64,000 bases of DNA from Chitinophagales bacterium (GCA_019694975.1 JAIBAY010000003.1:516511-580510), one strand, 5' to 3'. Numbered from the stretch's first letter, positions 36,244 to 46,452 are shown. The notes: generated from the sequence alone by a model not told the origin. Translations and numbers: made by a program.

Positions 36244-39200
36244 TTATGTGTACACAAGCTTCAATAAACTATTGTAACCCTCTTTTTCTATTTCATAGCT
36301 TGTAATAAATGGAATAGGAAGTGTTTGCTTTCTCAAATATGGTGTTAGCATGTCTTCATTTGTGATAAATGCTGATTGAATTCTAAAGCTTGAAATGTCA
36401 ACTTGATATTTGGAACTGATTTGCTGTCTGTTTACTTCAAGCCATTGATGTCTTCTTACATGCTTATCAATCCAACCCATTTCTGAATCACTACCAAACA
36501 GCTTTTCTACTTCTTCTACCATCTCTTTGATATTTCTGCTTGGCGACATGCTTTTAGATTCAATACTAAAGATGATTTTATTTTCAGCATCAATCACTAA
36601 AACATCTATATCTCCAATGTCTTTCTCATTTTTAAGTGATTGGTCTGGTCCTATAAAAACATTTGAATCAATAACTAAGCCTGAAGGATTAATCGAATGT
36701 ACAATTTTATTAACTAAAGCATCACCTCTTTGTTGAGAAAACTGACCAAGTAACTTTTTTACTTCACTACTTTCAAAAACTCTTAATCTATCCGAATTGA
36801 ATTCTTCTCCCAAATACAGTCTGCTTAACAAAAGCTGCCGAACACCCCAATAAGCAGTCTTACTATCTCCTGCCGTTTCTCCGTCTACAAGCACTATAGG
36901 TTTCCTCATTAAAGAAAGCATACGATTGAAACGCCAAGGCATTATATCGATGAAATCATAGCCTTTAGGAATATTTTCGATCTTACCCCTATTTAGTAGG
37001 GATAAGTAATCAATTGCACTATTAAATTCTAGGTCATCAAAAGGCTCTACATACTTATTAACAGCTTTTCGCAATTCTTCCAATGGTAGGGAAGCATATG
37101 GCGTTGACTGATTAAGACCGATATGCACAAGACCTTCGATAAATTGACAGATACGGGTAAAAGAAATGCGGTAATCTGTAATAAATGCTTTGTCTAGTTT
37201 TGCAGGAACCTCCTTTCCCCTAAGATTTTCATTTTGAGGAAACACTTGCTTAAACGTGGATATAGCATCCGCCACATCCTCTTTTGTCTTTGATTCATAA
37301 TAAGGATCGAAAACCTCTTTGATATGTGTTTTCTCTGTTCCTATTCTTCCTGAATTGAGTACTCCCATTTTTATATCAAATAGATTAAAATGTATTTGAT
37401 CGCTTAGCGAAGCCCATGAAATAATCTGATCCATAATTGCAACAAGTTCATCGATTGCTGCAATCGAAACAAATTTTGTTCCTTTAACAGGTTCTGCAGC
37501 AACATGTTCAATTAAACATCGCAAAGCAATTGTGGTTCGATTTACATTTCGAAGACTTTCCTGTAAATCAATTTGATGTTGCTCTACACTTACAAAACAA
37601 GCTATTCGTGTAGGAGTGAGTACTCTTAGCTCCTCTCGTTTTCTTATTAAACTTTCGTTTTGACTTATAAAACGCTTTAGCAATTCAGTAGAATTATATT
37701 GTCCTATTTTACTTCTTAAAATCGGAAGCAGCGCATTTTGTACAATTTTAAATGCCAAATCATTTCTTTCTTTATTAGTTTCAATTTCTCCAATAGGAGG
37801 ACAAAGCGCACCCAAAGCTGGGACAATTGAGTTTAATACAATTCCTGTATCATATTCCTGCACATACCTGTGGCTTTTTAAATTACGAGGGTCAAGCAAT
37901 AAGTTATCTCCTGAATCCAGTATTAATAATTTCTTTTTCATTCCTAAGGGCACTTTACTCTCAAGTATCTGAAGAATTCTTTCATTGGGGATAGATGGCT
38001 GATCATTGGCAGCCAATAATTTATTAATACCATAAAGTAAATGTGTGACCATCACTCTTTCTCCTTCATTGTCCGATCCATATAGATATGGAATGATTTC
38101 AGATGGAATGATTACATTAATAGTATCCTGGCTGGAACTCGTTTTAAATTTGTCTGAAAGATTGGGATCGCGAGTAAAATCCCTGTTTATCGTTTCAAAT
38201 TTCTCAATCGGATTTAAATCAAACCTGACAGCGAGGGGTTTTCTATTCAATCTTTTTAAATCTTCTTTTATGTCAGACTGAATCTGCCAAAGCCAATACG
38301 CAATCGCATCGTTAAACTCCCAAAACATGTTACGGATTTCGCCTTTGTGCTCTTTCAATTCTGGCTGTGGTGAAACCCAAATATCTTGGTGAAATCCTTC
38401 TATTAAAAACTCAAGTTCTGAATCTAATAGCCCCATTAATTCTATGTAAATTGGAGCGTATTTATCTTTTCTTTCTACTTCAATATTGGCAATTCGTCCC
38501 TTAATACTTTTTTTAACCGAGTGCTTGTCCGTTTCACGTTTTGCTTGTTTTATTAAGTCATCAGAGTACCCAACTTGGATATGAACTGAATTATATTTTG
38601 TATCATCAGAAAGATAAAATGAATCCTGATGGTCCTTATACATTTTGTATTGATCTAGAAATGAATAACTCATCATTTGGGTATCTCGCAATTGTTCTTC
38701 TCTAGCAATGGCGAATTTCCAAAGGTCCAAAGCCTTTGTGTTTTTTAAGTTCCACAAAACATCGATCTCATAGATTGACATAGCAATTGTTCTAGCATGC
38801 TCCACTTTCATTATGGGGTAGATATAATCTCTACCAATAGGAGATAGAATTACAAAGTCGAATATCTCATAGCCGTTAAATTCAGGCTTGGATAATATTT
38901 GTCCAATTATATCTTTTTTATGGTTTTCTTGGTCCTCTCGTTTTCCGAAGTCAGCCCTTTGTGAAGCATTTTTAATGTTAAAGTTTTGACCATTGTCATA
39001 CAAATATTGCACATAAGCAATTTTATCGTCATCAAATTGATATAGCCCTTCTCTTCTATTATTTTCTTCACTAAAGGTTATCCCATCAACACTAATACGC
39101 TTGAATTTCATTTGACCCAACTGCAATTGCAACTTATTCCATAAGAAACTGTGATATGCCTCATTAACTTCTTTCATACATTCTGCGTCTTCGGCAGTAG

Positions 39201-40062
39201 TCCATATGTAATGGGTAATAGCTAAACTTAGTGTAGCAGGTGAGACCACGACAAATTGTCGATCCGTTTTTAAGATCGATTTGTATATTAATGGGCTTTC
39301 TTCAACATGGGGTGAATGAATATCAGGTGAGTCAACATCAATTAAAAATTCATCGACGACTTTTATATCAATTTTATATTTATCGCACAAATCCTCAATT
39401 TCATTGGTCGTGAACGTTACCGCAGCTTTTAAGCGCTCTAAATAAACATCATCAGGTACTGCTATCTTCTCCTCTGTTGCAGTTCCTTCTTGGTATCTTA
39501 TATAACCAAGTCTATGACCAATTGTACTTGAAACAGCGAGTATAAATGAAACCGCATGAGTACAATTACTTTTAAATCCCTTTGGAATTCCTGAGTCAGG
39601 CCATTGGAAAAGAGCAGCCAGCAAGTTGCTTAATATGTAACTTCCATTTTCCGTAATACCTGGAAACAGTAAATAGTCACCACCATAAAAAGTCACTAAG
39701 TCGGTGAACAAATTTACCGGAGGGTCTTCTAAATGATGAGAAGGATATTCACTATCAAGAAAGCTTTTTAATTTTTCTGCAGGTGGTATTTTTCTCTTAA
39801 CGTTATAGTGTTGTATTGCTGTGAGTGCCAATTCTTCCATCCTTACATATTTTCCATGATTTTCAGGAAGCAGAGAAAGACCTGCAAATGTTTGAAGTAA
39901 AGCAACTGAATTGTAATCTGTGAAAAAAGATTTGACTTCTGCTTTTTTTGAAGATGTGTCTGGTTTTGCATAAACATCCGCTGGCTTATCAATGCAACAT
40001 TTTTTATATTTTTTACCACTCCCGCAAGGACATGGGTCGTTTCTACCAATTTTCATTTTCAA
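36244..40062 (-). CDS. SEC-C zinc-motif protein with C-terminal PD-(D/E)XK-like nuclease motif
   Basis: 1272 residues. The first 23 residues are a SEC-C motif (GRNDPCPCGSGKKYKKCC; Cys11, Cys13, Cys22, Cys23), which binds zinc. The next 1100 residues match nothing I recognise; they look mainly helical, without membrane segments. Near the C-terminus, GDIDVLVID (Asp1151 or Asp1153) is followed after 14 residues by IESKS (Glu1168-x-Lys1170). This D-x(n)-E-x-K layout of two strands is typical of restriction-endonuclease-fold nucleases. The AT-rich composition differs from the chromosome on either side. Partner: the HTH regulator upstream on the same strand. A role in phage or plasmid defence is inference. 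Confidence 0.75.
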   Translation of the reverse strand: MKMKIGRNDPCPCGSGKKYKKCCIDKPADVYAKPDTSSKKAEVKSFFTDYNSVALLQTFAGLSLLPENHGKYVRMEELALTAIQHYNVKRKIPPAEKLKSFLDSEYPSHHLEDPPVNLFTDLVTFYGGDYLLFPGITENGSYILSNLLAALFQWPDSGIPKGFKSNCTHAVSFILAVSSTIGHRLGYIRYQEGTATEEKIAVPDDVYLERLKAAVTFTTNEIEDLCDKYKIDIKVVDEFLIDVDSPDIHSPHVEESPLIYKSILKTDRQFVVVSPATLSLAITHYIWTTAEDAECMKEVNEAYHSFLWNKLQLQLGQMKFKRISVDGITFSEENNRREGLYQFDDDKIAYVQYLYDNGQNFNIKNASQRADFGKREDQENHKKDIIGQILSKPEFNGYEIFDFVILSPIGRDYIYPIMKVEHARTIAMSIYEIDVLWNLKNTKALDLWKFAIAREEQLRDTQMMSYSFLDQYKMYKDHQDSFYLSDDTKYNSVHIQVGYSDDLIKQAKRETDKHSVKKSIKGRIANIEVERKDKYAPIYIELMGLLDSELEFLIEGFHQDIWVSPQPELKEHKGEIRNMFWEFNDAIAYWLWQIQSDIKEDLKRLNRKPLAVRFDLNPIEKFETINRDFTRDPNLSDKFKTSSSQDTINVIIPSEIIPYLYGSDNEGERVMVTHLLYGINKLLAANDQPSIPNERILQILESKVPLGMKKKLLILDSGDNLLLDPRNLKSHRYVQEYDTGIVLNSIVPALGALCPPIGEIETNKERNDLAFKIVQNALLPILRSKIGQYNSTELLKRFISQNESLIRKREELRVLTPTRIACFVSVEQHQIDLQESLRNVNRTTIALRCLIEHVAAEPVKGTKFVSIAAIDELVAIMDQIISWASLSDQIHFNLFDIKMGVLNSGRIGTEKTHIKEVFDPYYESKTKEDVADAISTFKQVFPQNENLRGKEVPAKLDKAFITDYRISFTRICQFIEGLVHIGLNQSTPYASLPLEELRKAVNKYVEPFDDLEFNSAIDYLSLLNRGKIENIPKGYDFIDIMPWRFNRMLSLMRKPIVLVDGETAGDSKTAYWGVRQLLLSRLYLGEEFNSDRLRVFESSEVKKLLGQFSQQRGDALVNKIVHSINPSGLVIDSNVFIGPDQSLKNEKDIGDIDVLVIDAENKIIFSIESKSMSPSRNIKEMVEEVEKLFGSDSEMGWIDKHVRRHQWLEVNRQQISSKYQVDISSFRIQSAFITNEDMLTPYLRKQTLPIPFITSYEIEKEGYNSLLKLVYT

Positions 40063-40239
40063 TCTTCATTTAGTAGTGATGTATCAAATTTTACAACCTG
40101 AAAATGTCATTACAGACATTTAAGTTCGCCTGTGAGGACCATGCAATTATTGAAATGACGACTTTAATGTAGCATATTTCCAAAAGCATCCTACTGATAA
40201 TAGAGGCAATTCTTTTCATTCTTGATTTGAAGAAATACC

Positions 40240-40659
40240 TCACGCAGTGGACAGAATTTTCAGTAATAATTTTTGGATGCTCTTATTAGGACTGAAGGTA
40301 TCTTTTTCCCAACTAGCCACTGTCGACCCATCAACCCTTAGCCTCCTACCCATCTTTTTATGACTCAGCCCATGCTCAATCCGGTAGTTTTGAATCCGGA
40401 TTGAGAGGGTATCGCCGTCCTTTTTAAAAGGATTAAAGCCAAGAAACTTGATAATTGCCGGAAAATGGTGGATTAAAGGCAGGGATCGCTTGTTCTCCCA
40501 ATAGGTTATACAGTCCTCGCTAACCCCGATCATCCGGGCAACATCCTTTTGAAACAAACCCATGGAAAGCCGTTTTCTACGGATTTGATCACCGATTTCT
40601 CCTGAAAATGCCAAAGAATAGGGATTTTTGAAGGAAAATTCGATATTCCAAAATGGCAA
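40240..40659 (-). CDS. Double-HTH XRE-type regulator starting at the island junction
   Basis: About 139 residues if translation starts at TTG 40657-40659, giving LPFWNIEF, which resembles the MPFW start of related Bacteroidota HTH proteins. The frame continues to 40794, but that part is antisense to the comM fragment and not credible as protein. Two HTH units are visible: IGDQIRRKRLSMGLFQKDVARM with VSEDCITYWENKRSLP, then NYRIEHGLSHKKMGRRLRV with STVASWEKD. It lies upstream of the SEC-C gene on the same strand, 177 bases away, and may regulate it. The native start may have been lost at the junction, eight bases away. Confidence 0.65.
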   Translation of the reverse strand: MPFWNIEFSFKNPYSLAFSGEIGDQIRRKRLSMGLFQKDVARMIGVSEDCITYWENKRSLPLIHHFPAIIKFLGFNPFKKDGDTLSIRIQNYRIEHGLSHKKMGRRLRVDGSTVASWEKDTFSPNKSIQKLLLKILSTA

Positions 40660-40667
40660 CGCATGTA

Positions 40668-41153
40668 TGTCCGTGCGGCTACTATAATCACCCGGAGAAA
40701 GAATGTGTTTGCGGTGCAGGAGTGGTACAGAAATACCTGAATCGTATTTCTGGTCCGTTGTTAGATCGCATTGATTTGCATGTGGAAGTAACACCTGTTC
40801 CTTTCCGTGAACTCTCCAACATCCGGCTCTCCGAAAAAAGCAATCATGTTCGTGAGCGTGTGGTGAAAGCCCGTCTCTTCCAGGAGCAACGATTTACAGA
40901 GCATAAAGACGTGCATTCCAATTCTCAGATGAGCACAAAGATGATGCGGCAATATTGTGTGTTACCTGCTGCCGGTGATCAGTTGATCAAAACTGCCATG
41001 GAGAAATTAGGATTATCTGCGCGTGCATATGATCGCATACTTAAAGTATCACGCACAATTGCTGATCTTGACGCGAGTGATGATATTAAAGTAGAGCATC
41101 TTGCGGAGGCGATTCAATACAGGAGTTTGGATAAGGAGAATTGGGCTGGGTGA
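40668..41153 (+). pseudogene. comM: 5'-truncated second copy of comM
   Basis: Encodes the last 161 residues of ComM, from CPCGYYNHPEKECVC to the stop, without the ATPase core. The homology to the intact gene begins abruptly at 40668; the bases before it belong to the HTH gene region. An ATG in frame at 40653 exists but gives no functional ComM. The reading frame is still open and the differences to the intact copy are mostly silent, so the copy is recent or was kept similar by gene conversion. Confidence 0.9.
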
Positions 41154-41186
41154 AGGCATGCGTTAGTCTGGATTTGTAATCACAAG
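40668..41186 (+). repeat. Right copy of the direct repeat flanking the comM island
   Basis: Partner of 34647-35165. The arrangement (full gene, foreign segment, 5'-truncated gene) is what a single crossover between a chromosomal comM and a circular molecule carrying its 3' part would leave. Confidence 0.85.
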
Positions 41187-41429
41187 TGTTCGAAACATCA
41201 TCAAAGGCTTATCCGGTATACATTACAGCTGTTTTAATGAAGCGTTTTCACCCATTTAGATATTCCTTTGGCATCGTGAATGTGATTTCTATCAGTGAGA
41301 AACATACATGAGGATTTTTCGGAACAAGTTCAGACTCGATATTTAGACATTAAAATTGCTTTGGAACTGAAGCCAGTAAAGAGTTTCAAAGGTTTCGAAC
41401 ACCTTTGATTACAAATCCGTACTAACGGG
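41162..41429. mobile_element. TIR miniature element E2 (268 bp)
   Basis: Ends are inverted repeats of about 35 bases: GTTAGTCTGGATTTGTAATC then GTGTTCGAAAC on the left; GTTTCGAACACC, GATTACAAATCC and GTACTAAC on the right. No coding capacity. It begins 8 bases after the stop of the truncated comM copy, at exactly the position where the transposase repeat begins after the intact copy. The remainder of 41154-41503 holds nothing else. Confidence 0.8.
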
Positions 41430-41503
41430 ATAGACAATGAAGCAACTCTTAAGAATAAAGTTGTTTCATTGAACTGGAGAGCTGGCCAATAAATGACTTG
41501 GCG

Positions 41504-44500
41504 CTATTCCAAAATAATTTTTGCAAAGAAGGAGGCATCACCTTGTTTCAATTCAATCATATATAATCCCGAACTGAGTTGATTCAAACTGAGATTATAG
41601 TAATTGATTCCGTCAACGGGCTTCAGTGAAACTGATTGCATTACCTGACCTACAATGTTCTTTATCATTATTGTAACATTGTCATTATGGCTTATTGCGT
41701 TATCAAATTCAAGAGTGATATTTCCTGTAGTTGGATTTGGATAAACACTGAACACAACATCTTCAGAATTTGTTTCCGATTCAGTTTCCCTGCAAGTAAT
41801 GATGGTAACTTTTGTTCCGGAAGATGTTTTTGAACAAGCAGTAGTAGAATTGGTTACTACTACTTTGTAATTTCCTGCTGCAGTTACGCTCAATGAACTA
41901 TTGGTTGCACCGGCAATATTATTTGCCCCTTTCTTCCATTGATAAATAAAATCAACACCTGTGTTCGCCTGAAGCACCTGTGTGCTGCCCGAACATAAAT
42001 TCACTGTTCCCGAAGGTGTAATAGTTGCAGCAGACGGAGCTGCTAATTGGGTTAGTGTAATAGAATTAGAAGTAATGGTTGCGCAGGCATCAGTTACATT
42101 GCATGTATAATTTCCTGATTTGCCTATAGTGTAGGATTGAAGAGTGGCGCCGGAAATGGCAGCACCATTCTTTGCCCACTGATAATTTAATCCCGAAGGC
42201 GTTGCTGTCATGGTTATATTAATTCCTTTGCAGAAAGAAGTATTCCCATTCGCTGATATACTAACCTGAGGTGAAGCAATTGTTGAAACAGTTACGGTAG
42301 AAGAACTTGCTACACATGAATTCAAAGTAACATCAACAGAGTAATTACCTGCAGCAGATGCTGAAAAAGAACTGGTAGTTGCTCCGTTGATTGCTGTGCC
42401 GTTTAATTTCCATTGATAAGTGAGACCTGCTCCGGTATTTGCATTGAGGGTTACACTACTTCCCTGGCAAATGGTGGTTGATCCTGAAGGAGTAATGGTT
42501 GCGGGAGTAACATTTACCGTTGCAGTTGCAGTTGAACGTTGACTGATGCAGGTGGGTTGTTGTAATTTCCAATCATAAAAATAATAGTAGTAACCGCTGT
42601 TTCCATTTGTGCCTGTTATTGAAACGACGCCGCTTAAAGTATAAGGGAAAACAGCGCCGGTACTATTGTGTTTCAGGTTGGCAGGCCCGCCAATAGCCAG
42701 GCGCATTGATGTTCCCACAGGAAGATCCCAATTAAGAGTGACCACCTGTTGACCATCAGCTATGCTAATAACTTTTGAAAGAAGGGTAGCGTTTGAAGAA
42801 TTTCTTAATTCTATTGTTCTGGTTGCAGCACCGGTAGCATACACTTTTACTGAAACTAACTTAACCGGAACAAGTACATCAAAAACTAAATAACGATCAA
42901 ATGAATTGTCATAACTGGCAGAAGTGCCGAAAGAATTATTTGCAGGTCCAACACTTTGCTGTGGAAATGAAGTTACAGACTCAACATAATAGTTGGTGGT
43001 AGTATTAAGCACTGGCGTTGTATAGGATGAACCGCTAACAAGAAAATTACCGGCTGATGCAGCATCATACCAATTTAATGTTCCGTTTCCTGACGCCTGC
43101 AATAACATTGAACCGCTGTTGCAAACAGATGCGCCTGTGGTTGAAGGGCCAATAGCTTTTGCCACACTGATAAAATTTGTTTTTGTTACAGTATTGCTGC
43201 CAATGCTATTGGTCGCTGTGAGTGATACAGAATAGGTTCCACTCGATGCATAGGTATGGGAAGGATTTTTTAAAACAGAAGTGGTTCCATCACCAAAATT
43301 CCACAACCATGAAGTTGGAATATTTAATGATTGATCAGTGAAGTTGATAACTCCTGTGCAAGTGCTGGTATAATCTGATTTAAATGCAGCCACAGGATTG
43401 CTGTTTGAGTTGGAACAGTTCCAACGAATTTCGAATCCGGAATAATTTGCCCCCGCATCCGATTTTTGTTTAATAGTAACAGAAGGGCTGGTTGAAATAA
43501 TTAGAGCGGGAATATAATTTCCGGTGAGTGTTGCAAGCAAAGGCGAAGCGGTTGATGGACCATCATAGATGTAAAGAAAATCGTAACCGGCTTCAATATT
43601 AAAAGAGGTGAAACTTAATTGAATGCTGGAGGCTCCGAGTGGAGAAATGGTAATAGTTGAGTTTGTGTTGTCTTGATAATTTGCTATGGGTCCTCCACTA
43701 TCATATAATATTCCGCTGCAAGCATTTTGAGTAACACCTGAACCCGTTTGCGGCATGTTAACTGAACAGGGATTGCTTGCGTTAACGCTGATGTAATTAT
43801 TCAGAGTTAAGCTATCGATTCCGCAGGAGCCGCCATTCGAAACAAGTTTTACTGTATAGTTTCCATAGGTGGAATAAGTATGAGTGGGATTGCTGAGAGT
43901 GCTTGTGGTTCCATCACCAAAATTCCAGTTAAATGTTCCTGCATTTGAACTGTTGTTAGTAAATGCAACAGTTGCAGGGGCAATGCAAAACTGAGTTGGC
44001 ATAGCACTAAATGAAGCAACAACTGAAGGAATGTATGCAGCACCAACCCCAACTGCATACCATGAATTGGTAACTACTTCAACTTCATTGCTGCAGGCGC
44101 CATACAAATCTGCTGCTGCCTGAATGGTGTATTGCCTCGCAAGATTATAATTAGTTGAAGAGGTAAAATAAATAGTATTGGCTCTGAATAAAATTGCTTG
44201 TGCCTTGTTGAGTGAAATGCCGGTAATACTATAGCTTGAATTGATATCATTGATTCCTGTTTCACCAACACTAACAATATAGAACCAGTGATTCATTACG
44301 CCACTGTTTCTATGAACTTCACCGCCGAAGTCCCAGTTACTTCCCAGATAGGTATCAGGGTCGCCATACGCTTTCGGATCAGACATGGATCGAGATGGTA
44401 CGCCAAGTTCTTCAAACACGAGCCACGATGCAGTAGAAGGCTTCTTCCAAAATTCCATTGCATTGCCCATACAATCACTGAAAGATTCATTCAGGGCACC

Positions 44501-45676
44501 TGATTCATTGGAGTAGACGAGGTTGGATGTAAATTGTGTAAGCCCATGAGAAATTTCATGACCACAAATATCCAAAGTGGTAAAAGGCAAACCGTTGCCA
44601 TCTCCATAAATCATTTCACTGCCATTCCAATAGGCATTGCTGAAATTGGTACTGTAGTGCACATAACTTTTTAATTTAAATCCATTTCCGTCAATACTAT
44701 TTCTTCCAAAGAAAGAAGAATAGAAATCATACACCACCTCGGCACCCCAATGCGCATCGGATGCATACTGATCAAGATTTGCATTTACGTTATTCCAAAC
44801 ATTATCTGCATCTGTAAAATCAACTGCAGAAGCAGTAGATGTTGCATGTTGTAAATTATAAGTTTCAATTCCGTTTCCTCTTCCGGTTTCTCTAAGCCGG
44901 TAACTGCCATTAAAGTTATCGGCTGTCATGTTTTGTGTTCCCGAATATCCGGTTACTGCAGTTCCAATTACATCGTTCGTTCTTATTCTGTCTTGTATAC
45001 TAACAATGTTTCCCGTTGCGGCATCCACATATACATATTTTCGTGACAGTGGCTCAACGGAATAAATATCAAAACGAAAACAAAGTTTAAAATTTTCAGA
45101 AGTCAAATTTCCATCAGAGGCGGCATACATGAGTTCTCCCTTTGGCAGCCAGGTTGCAGATTGATTATTCAACTGCCGCCTCAGTAAATTTTCTTCGGCC
45201 TCAATTTGCCATCTATAAACAGTAGCGGGTACTGATGCAATTGCGATTTCCCTGGCTTCATTAGCTGACATAAGAGGTACAGATGAATTGATATGATCGA
45301 ATAATAATCCATTCATCATTTCTATTTTCCCATTGCGTTCATGAACCAGGTACATACTTCCATCGATTGGTAAGCCATCAAATGTTTGTTGAAATCTGTG
45401 ATGAGTAATTCCCAATTGATCTGTTTGAATATCCAATTCTTTTAATCCAAACCGAGTATTAGATTTTATTTGTGATTGAATAAATTTCTCCAGTGATCTA
45501 AAATCAATTTCACTTCCTTTTCGAAACTTTATCAATTGAGGAATAGTGGTTCCTTCCTGCATTAATTCAGTTTCAGCACCGGCGAATAATTCATTTTTAT
45601 TTTGAGTGATTACTTTTTGAGCAGCAGCGCTTAGGATGAAGATTGAAAGTGAAAGAATGGTAAGAGATATTTTCAT
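41504..45676 (-). CDS. Secreted M4 (thermolysin-like) metalloprotease with PKD, CUB and Ig-like modules and T9SS tail
   Basis: 1390 residues. Signal peptide to AAAQ (about residue 20), then an FTP/PepSY-type propeptide (about 40-230). The M4 catalytic domain has zinc ligands in HEISH (373-377) and Glu397 in GALNESFSD. PKD domains follow (FNWNFGDGTTSTLSNPTHTY and WLWNFGDGTTSVLKNPSHTY), with a CUB-like domain (YDFLYIYDGPSTASPLLATL) between them. Several Ig-like modules precede a final T9SS tail with YPNPTTGNITLEF. It should be an extracellular protease digesting proteins. Intact, monocistronic, between two mobile elements. Confidence 0.93.
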   Translation of the reverse strand: MKISLTILSLSIFILSAAAQKVITQNKNELFAGAETELMQEGTTIPQLIKFRKGSEIDFRSLEKFIQSQIKSNTRFGLKELDIQTDQLGITHHRFQQTFDGLPIDGSMYLVHERNGKIEMMNGLLFDHINSSVPLMSANEAREIAIASVPATVYRWQIEAEENLLRRQLNNQSATWLPKGELMYAASDGNLTSENFKLCFRFDIYSVEPLSRKYVYVDAATGNIVSIQDRIRTNDVIGTAVTGYSGTQNMTADNFNGSYRLRETGRGNGIETYNLQHATSTASAVDFTDADNVWNNVNANLDQYASDAHWGAEVVYDFYSSFFGRNSIDGNGFKLKSYVHYSTNFSNAYWNGSEMIYGDGNGLPFTTLDICGHEISHGLTQFTSNLVYSNESGALNESFSDCMGNAMEFWKKPSTASWLVFEELGVPSRSMSDPKAYGDPDTYLGSNWDFGGEVHRNSGVMNHWFYIVSVGETGINDINSSYSITGISLNKAQAILFRANTIYFTSSTNYNLARQYTIQAAADLYGACSNEVEVVTNSWYAVGVGAAYIPSVVASFSAMPTQFCIAPATVAFTNNSSNAGTFNWNFGDGTTSTLSNPTHTYSTYGNYTVKLVSNGGSCGIDSLTLNNYISVNASNPCSVNMPQTGSGVTQNACSGILYDSGGPIANYQDNTNSTITISPLGASSIQLSFTSFNIEAGYDFLYIYDGPSTASPLLATLTGNYIPALIISTSPSVTIKQKSDAGANYSGFEIRWNCSNSNSNPVAAFKSDYTSTCTGVINFTDQSLNIPTSWLWNFGDGTTSVLKNPSHTYASSGTYSVSLTATNSIGSNTVTKTNFISVAKAIGPSTTGASVCNSGSMLLQASGNGTLNWYDAASAGNFLVSGSSYTTPVLNTTTNYYVESVTSFPQQSVGPANNSFGTSASYDNSFDRYLVFDVLVPVKLVSVKVYATGAATRTIELRNSSNATLLSKVISIADGQQVVTLNWDLPVGTSMRLAIGGPANLKHNSTGAVFPYTLSGVVSITGTNGNSGYYYYFYDWKLQQPTCISQRSTATATVNVTPATITPSGSTTICQGSSVTLNANTGAGLTYQWKLNGTAINGATTSSFSASAAGNYSVDVTLNSCVASSSTVTVSTIASPQVSISANGNTSFCKGINITMTATPSGLNYQWAKNGAAISGATLQSYTIGKSGNYTCNVTDACATITSNSITLTQLAAPSAATITPSGTVNLCSGSTQVLQANTGVDFIYQWKKGANNIAGATNSSLSVTAAGNYKVVVTNSTTACSKTSSGTKVTIITCRETESETNSEDVVFSVYPNPTTGNITLEFDNAISHNDNVTIMIKNIVGQVMQSVSLKPVDGINYYNLSLNQLSSGLYMIELKQGDASFFAKIILE

Positions 45677-45829
45677 TTTACAGATTGTTTAAAAAGTGAA
45701 GTTATGAAGCAGGAAAAGTAAAAATAAAATTGTTCAGAAAATTCACATTTGAAGTTGATTGGTAAAGTTAATATTAAATAGCAATACCCCGGCTGGCGCA
45801 CGCGTGCCGCGTGTGTCGTTCTTTTCCCG
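45677..45829. other. Spacer with one GC-rich palindrome
   Basis: Upstream region of the protease. At 45795-45818 GGCGCACGCGTGCCGCGTGTGTCG forms a partial palindrome similar to those at 51.68-51.93 kb. Confidence 0.4.
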
Positions 45830-46450
45830 TTGGCGCAGATTTGCAATCATTGGTGTTCGAAACCTTAAGCCGTCAAGTTTAAGCAGATGATTAATTGTCT
45901 GTATCGACGAGAGGCAAAAAAAATGTCATGCTGAGCGGAGTCGAAGAATGACATTTTTCTGAAGAACTGACCACAAAAGCAATGTCGCAATTCGACTGAG
46001 TTTGTACTGAGCGTTGTCGAAGTGCTGCTAATGACACATTGTCTTATCAATTGGTCTTTAGCATGTTACAAAAATGCTCAGTTTGAATTTATTTTCCTGT
46101 CACTTTTTTTTAGAAAAAAGTAACCAAAAAAAGCGCGATTGCCAAACGGCTCCGCCCGGCAATCGCTGGCTCGCGCACGGCTTCGATTTGACATTCTGCC
46201 CGCTTGTAAAGTGTTTCGCCGATTTTCCAGAGTTCAAGTGAAAAATCTATCGAAGCTTTATTGCTAGGAAAGTGTCATTGCTAAAGAACTCGATTTGCAA
46301 AATAGTTTGCGCTCACTGTGACATTGTTTTTGTTACACTTTCATGGCAGTATGCCCGCATAAATCACGAATTTGAATTTCTTCGACTTGTACAGTAAATC
46401 TAAAAGCTACCAAGGTTTCGAACACCTATGATTACAAATCCGGACTAACG
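45830..46450. mobile_element. TIR element E3 (about 620 bp), non-autonomous
   Basis: Left end GATTTGCAATCATTGGTGTT with CGAAACC; right end GGTTTCGAACACCTATGATT with ACAAATCCGGACTAAC. Inside are further repeats: a TCATGCTGAGCGGAGTCGAA type repeat near 45929, a TTTTAGAAAAAAGTAACC stretch near 46110, and a 9-bp perfect stem (GCGATTGCC/GGCAATCGC) at 46135-46166. No ORF is supported. Larger than E1, E2 and E4, so it may have taken up other repeats. Confidence 0.7.
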
Positions 46451-46452
46451 GG

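Noticed and set aside
40660..40794. N-terminal extension of the HTH regulator frame
   Set aside because: It is antisense to the comM fragment; the protein family begins at MPFW-like sequence, that is at 40659.
33537..41153. Two complete comM genes by tandem duplication
   Set aside because: The second copy starts abruptly at codon 371 and lacks the whole ATPase core.
45865..46050. 61-codon minus-strand ORF inside E3
   Set aside because: Made of a known type of intergenic repeat (TCATGCTGAGCGGAGTCG) with no protein similarity.
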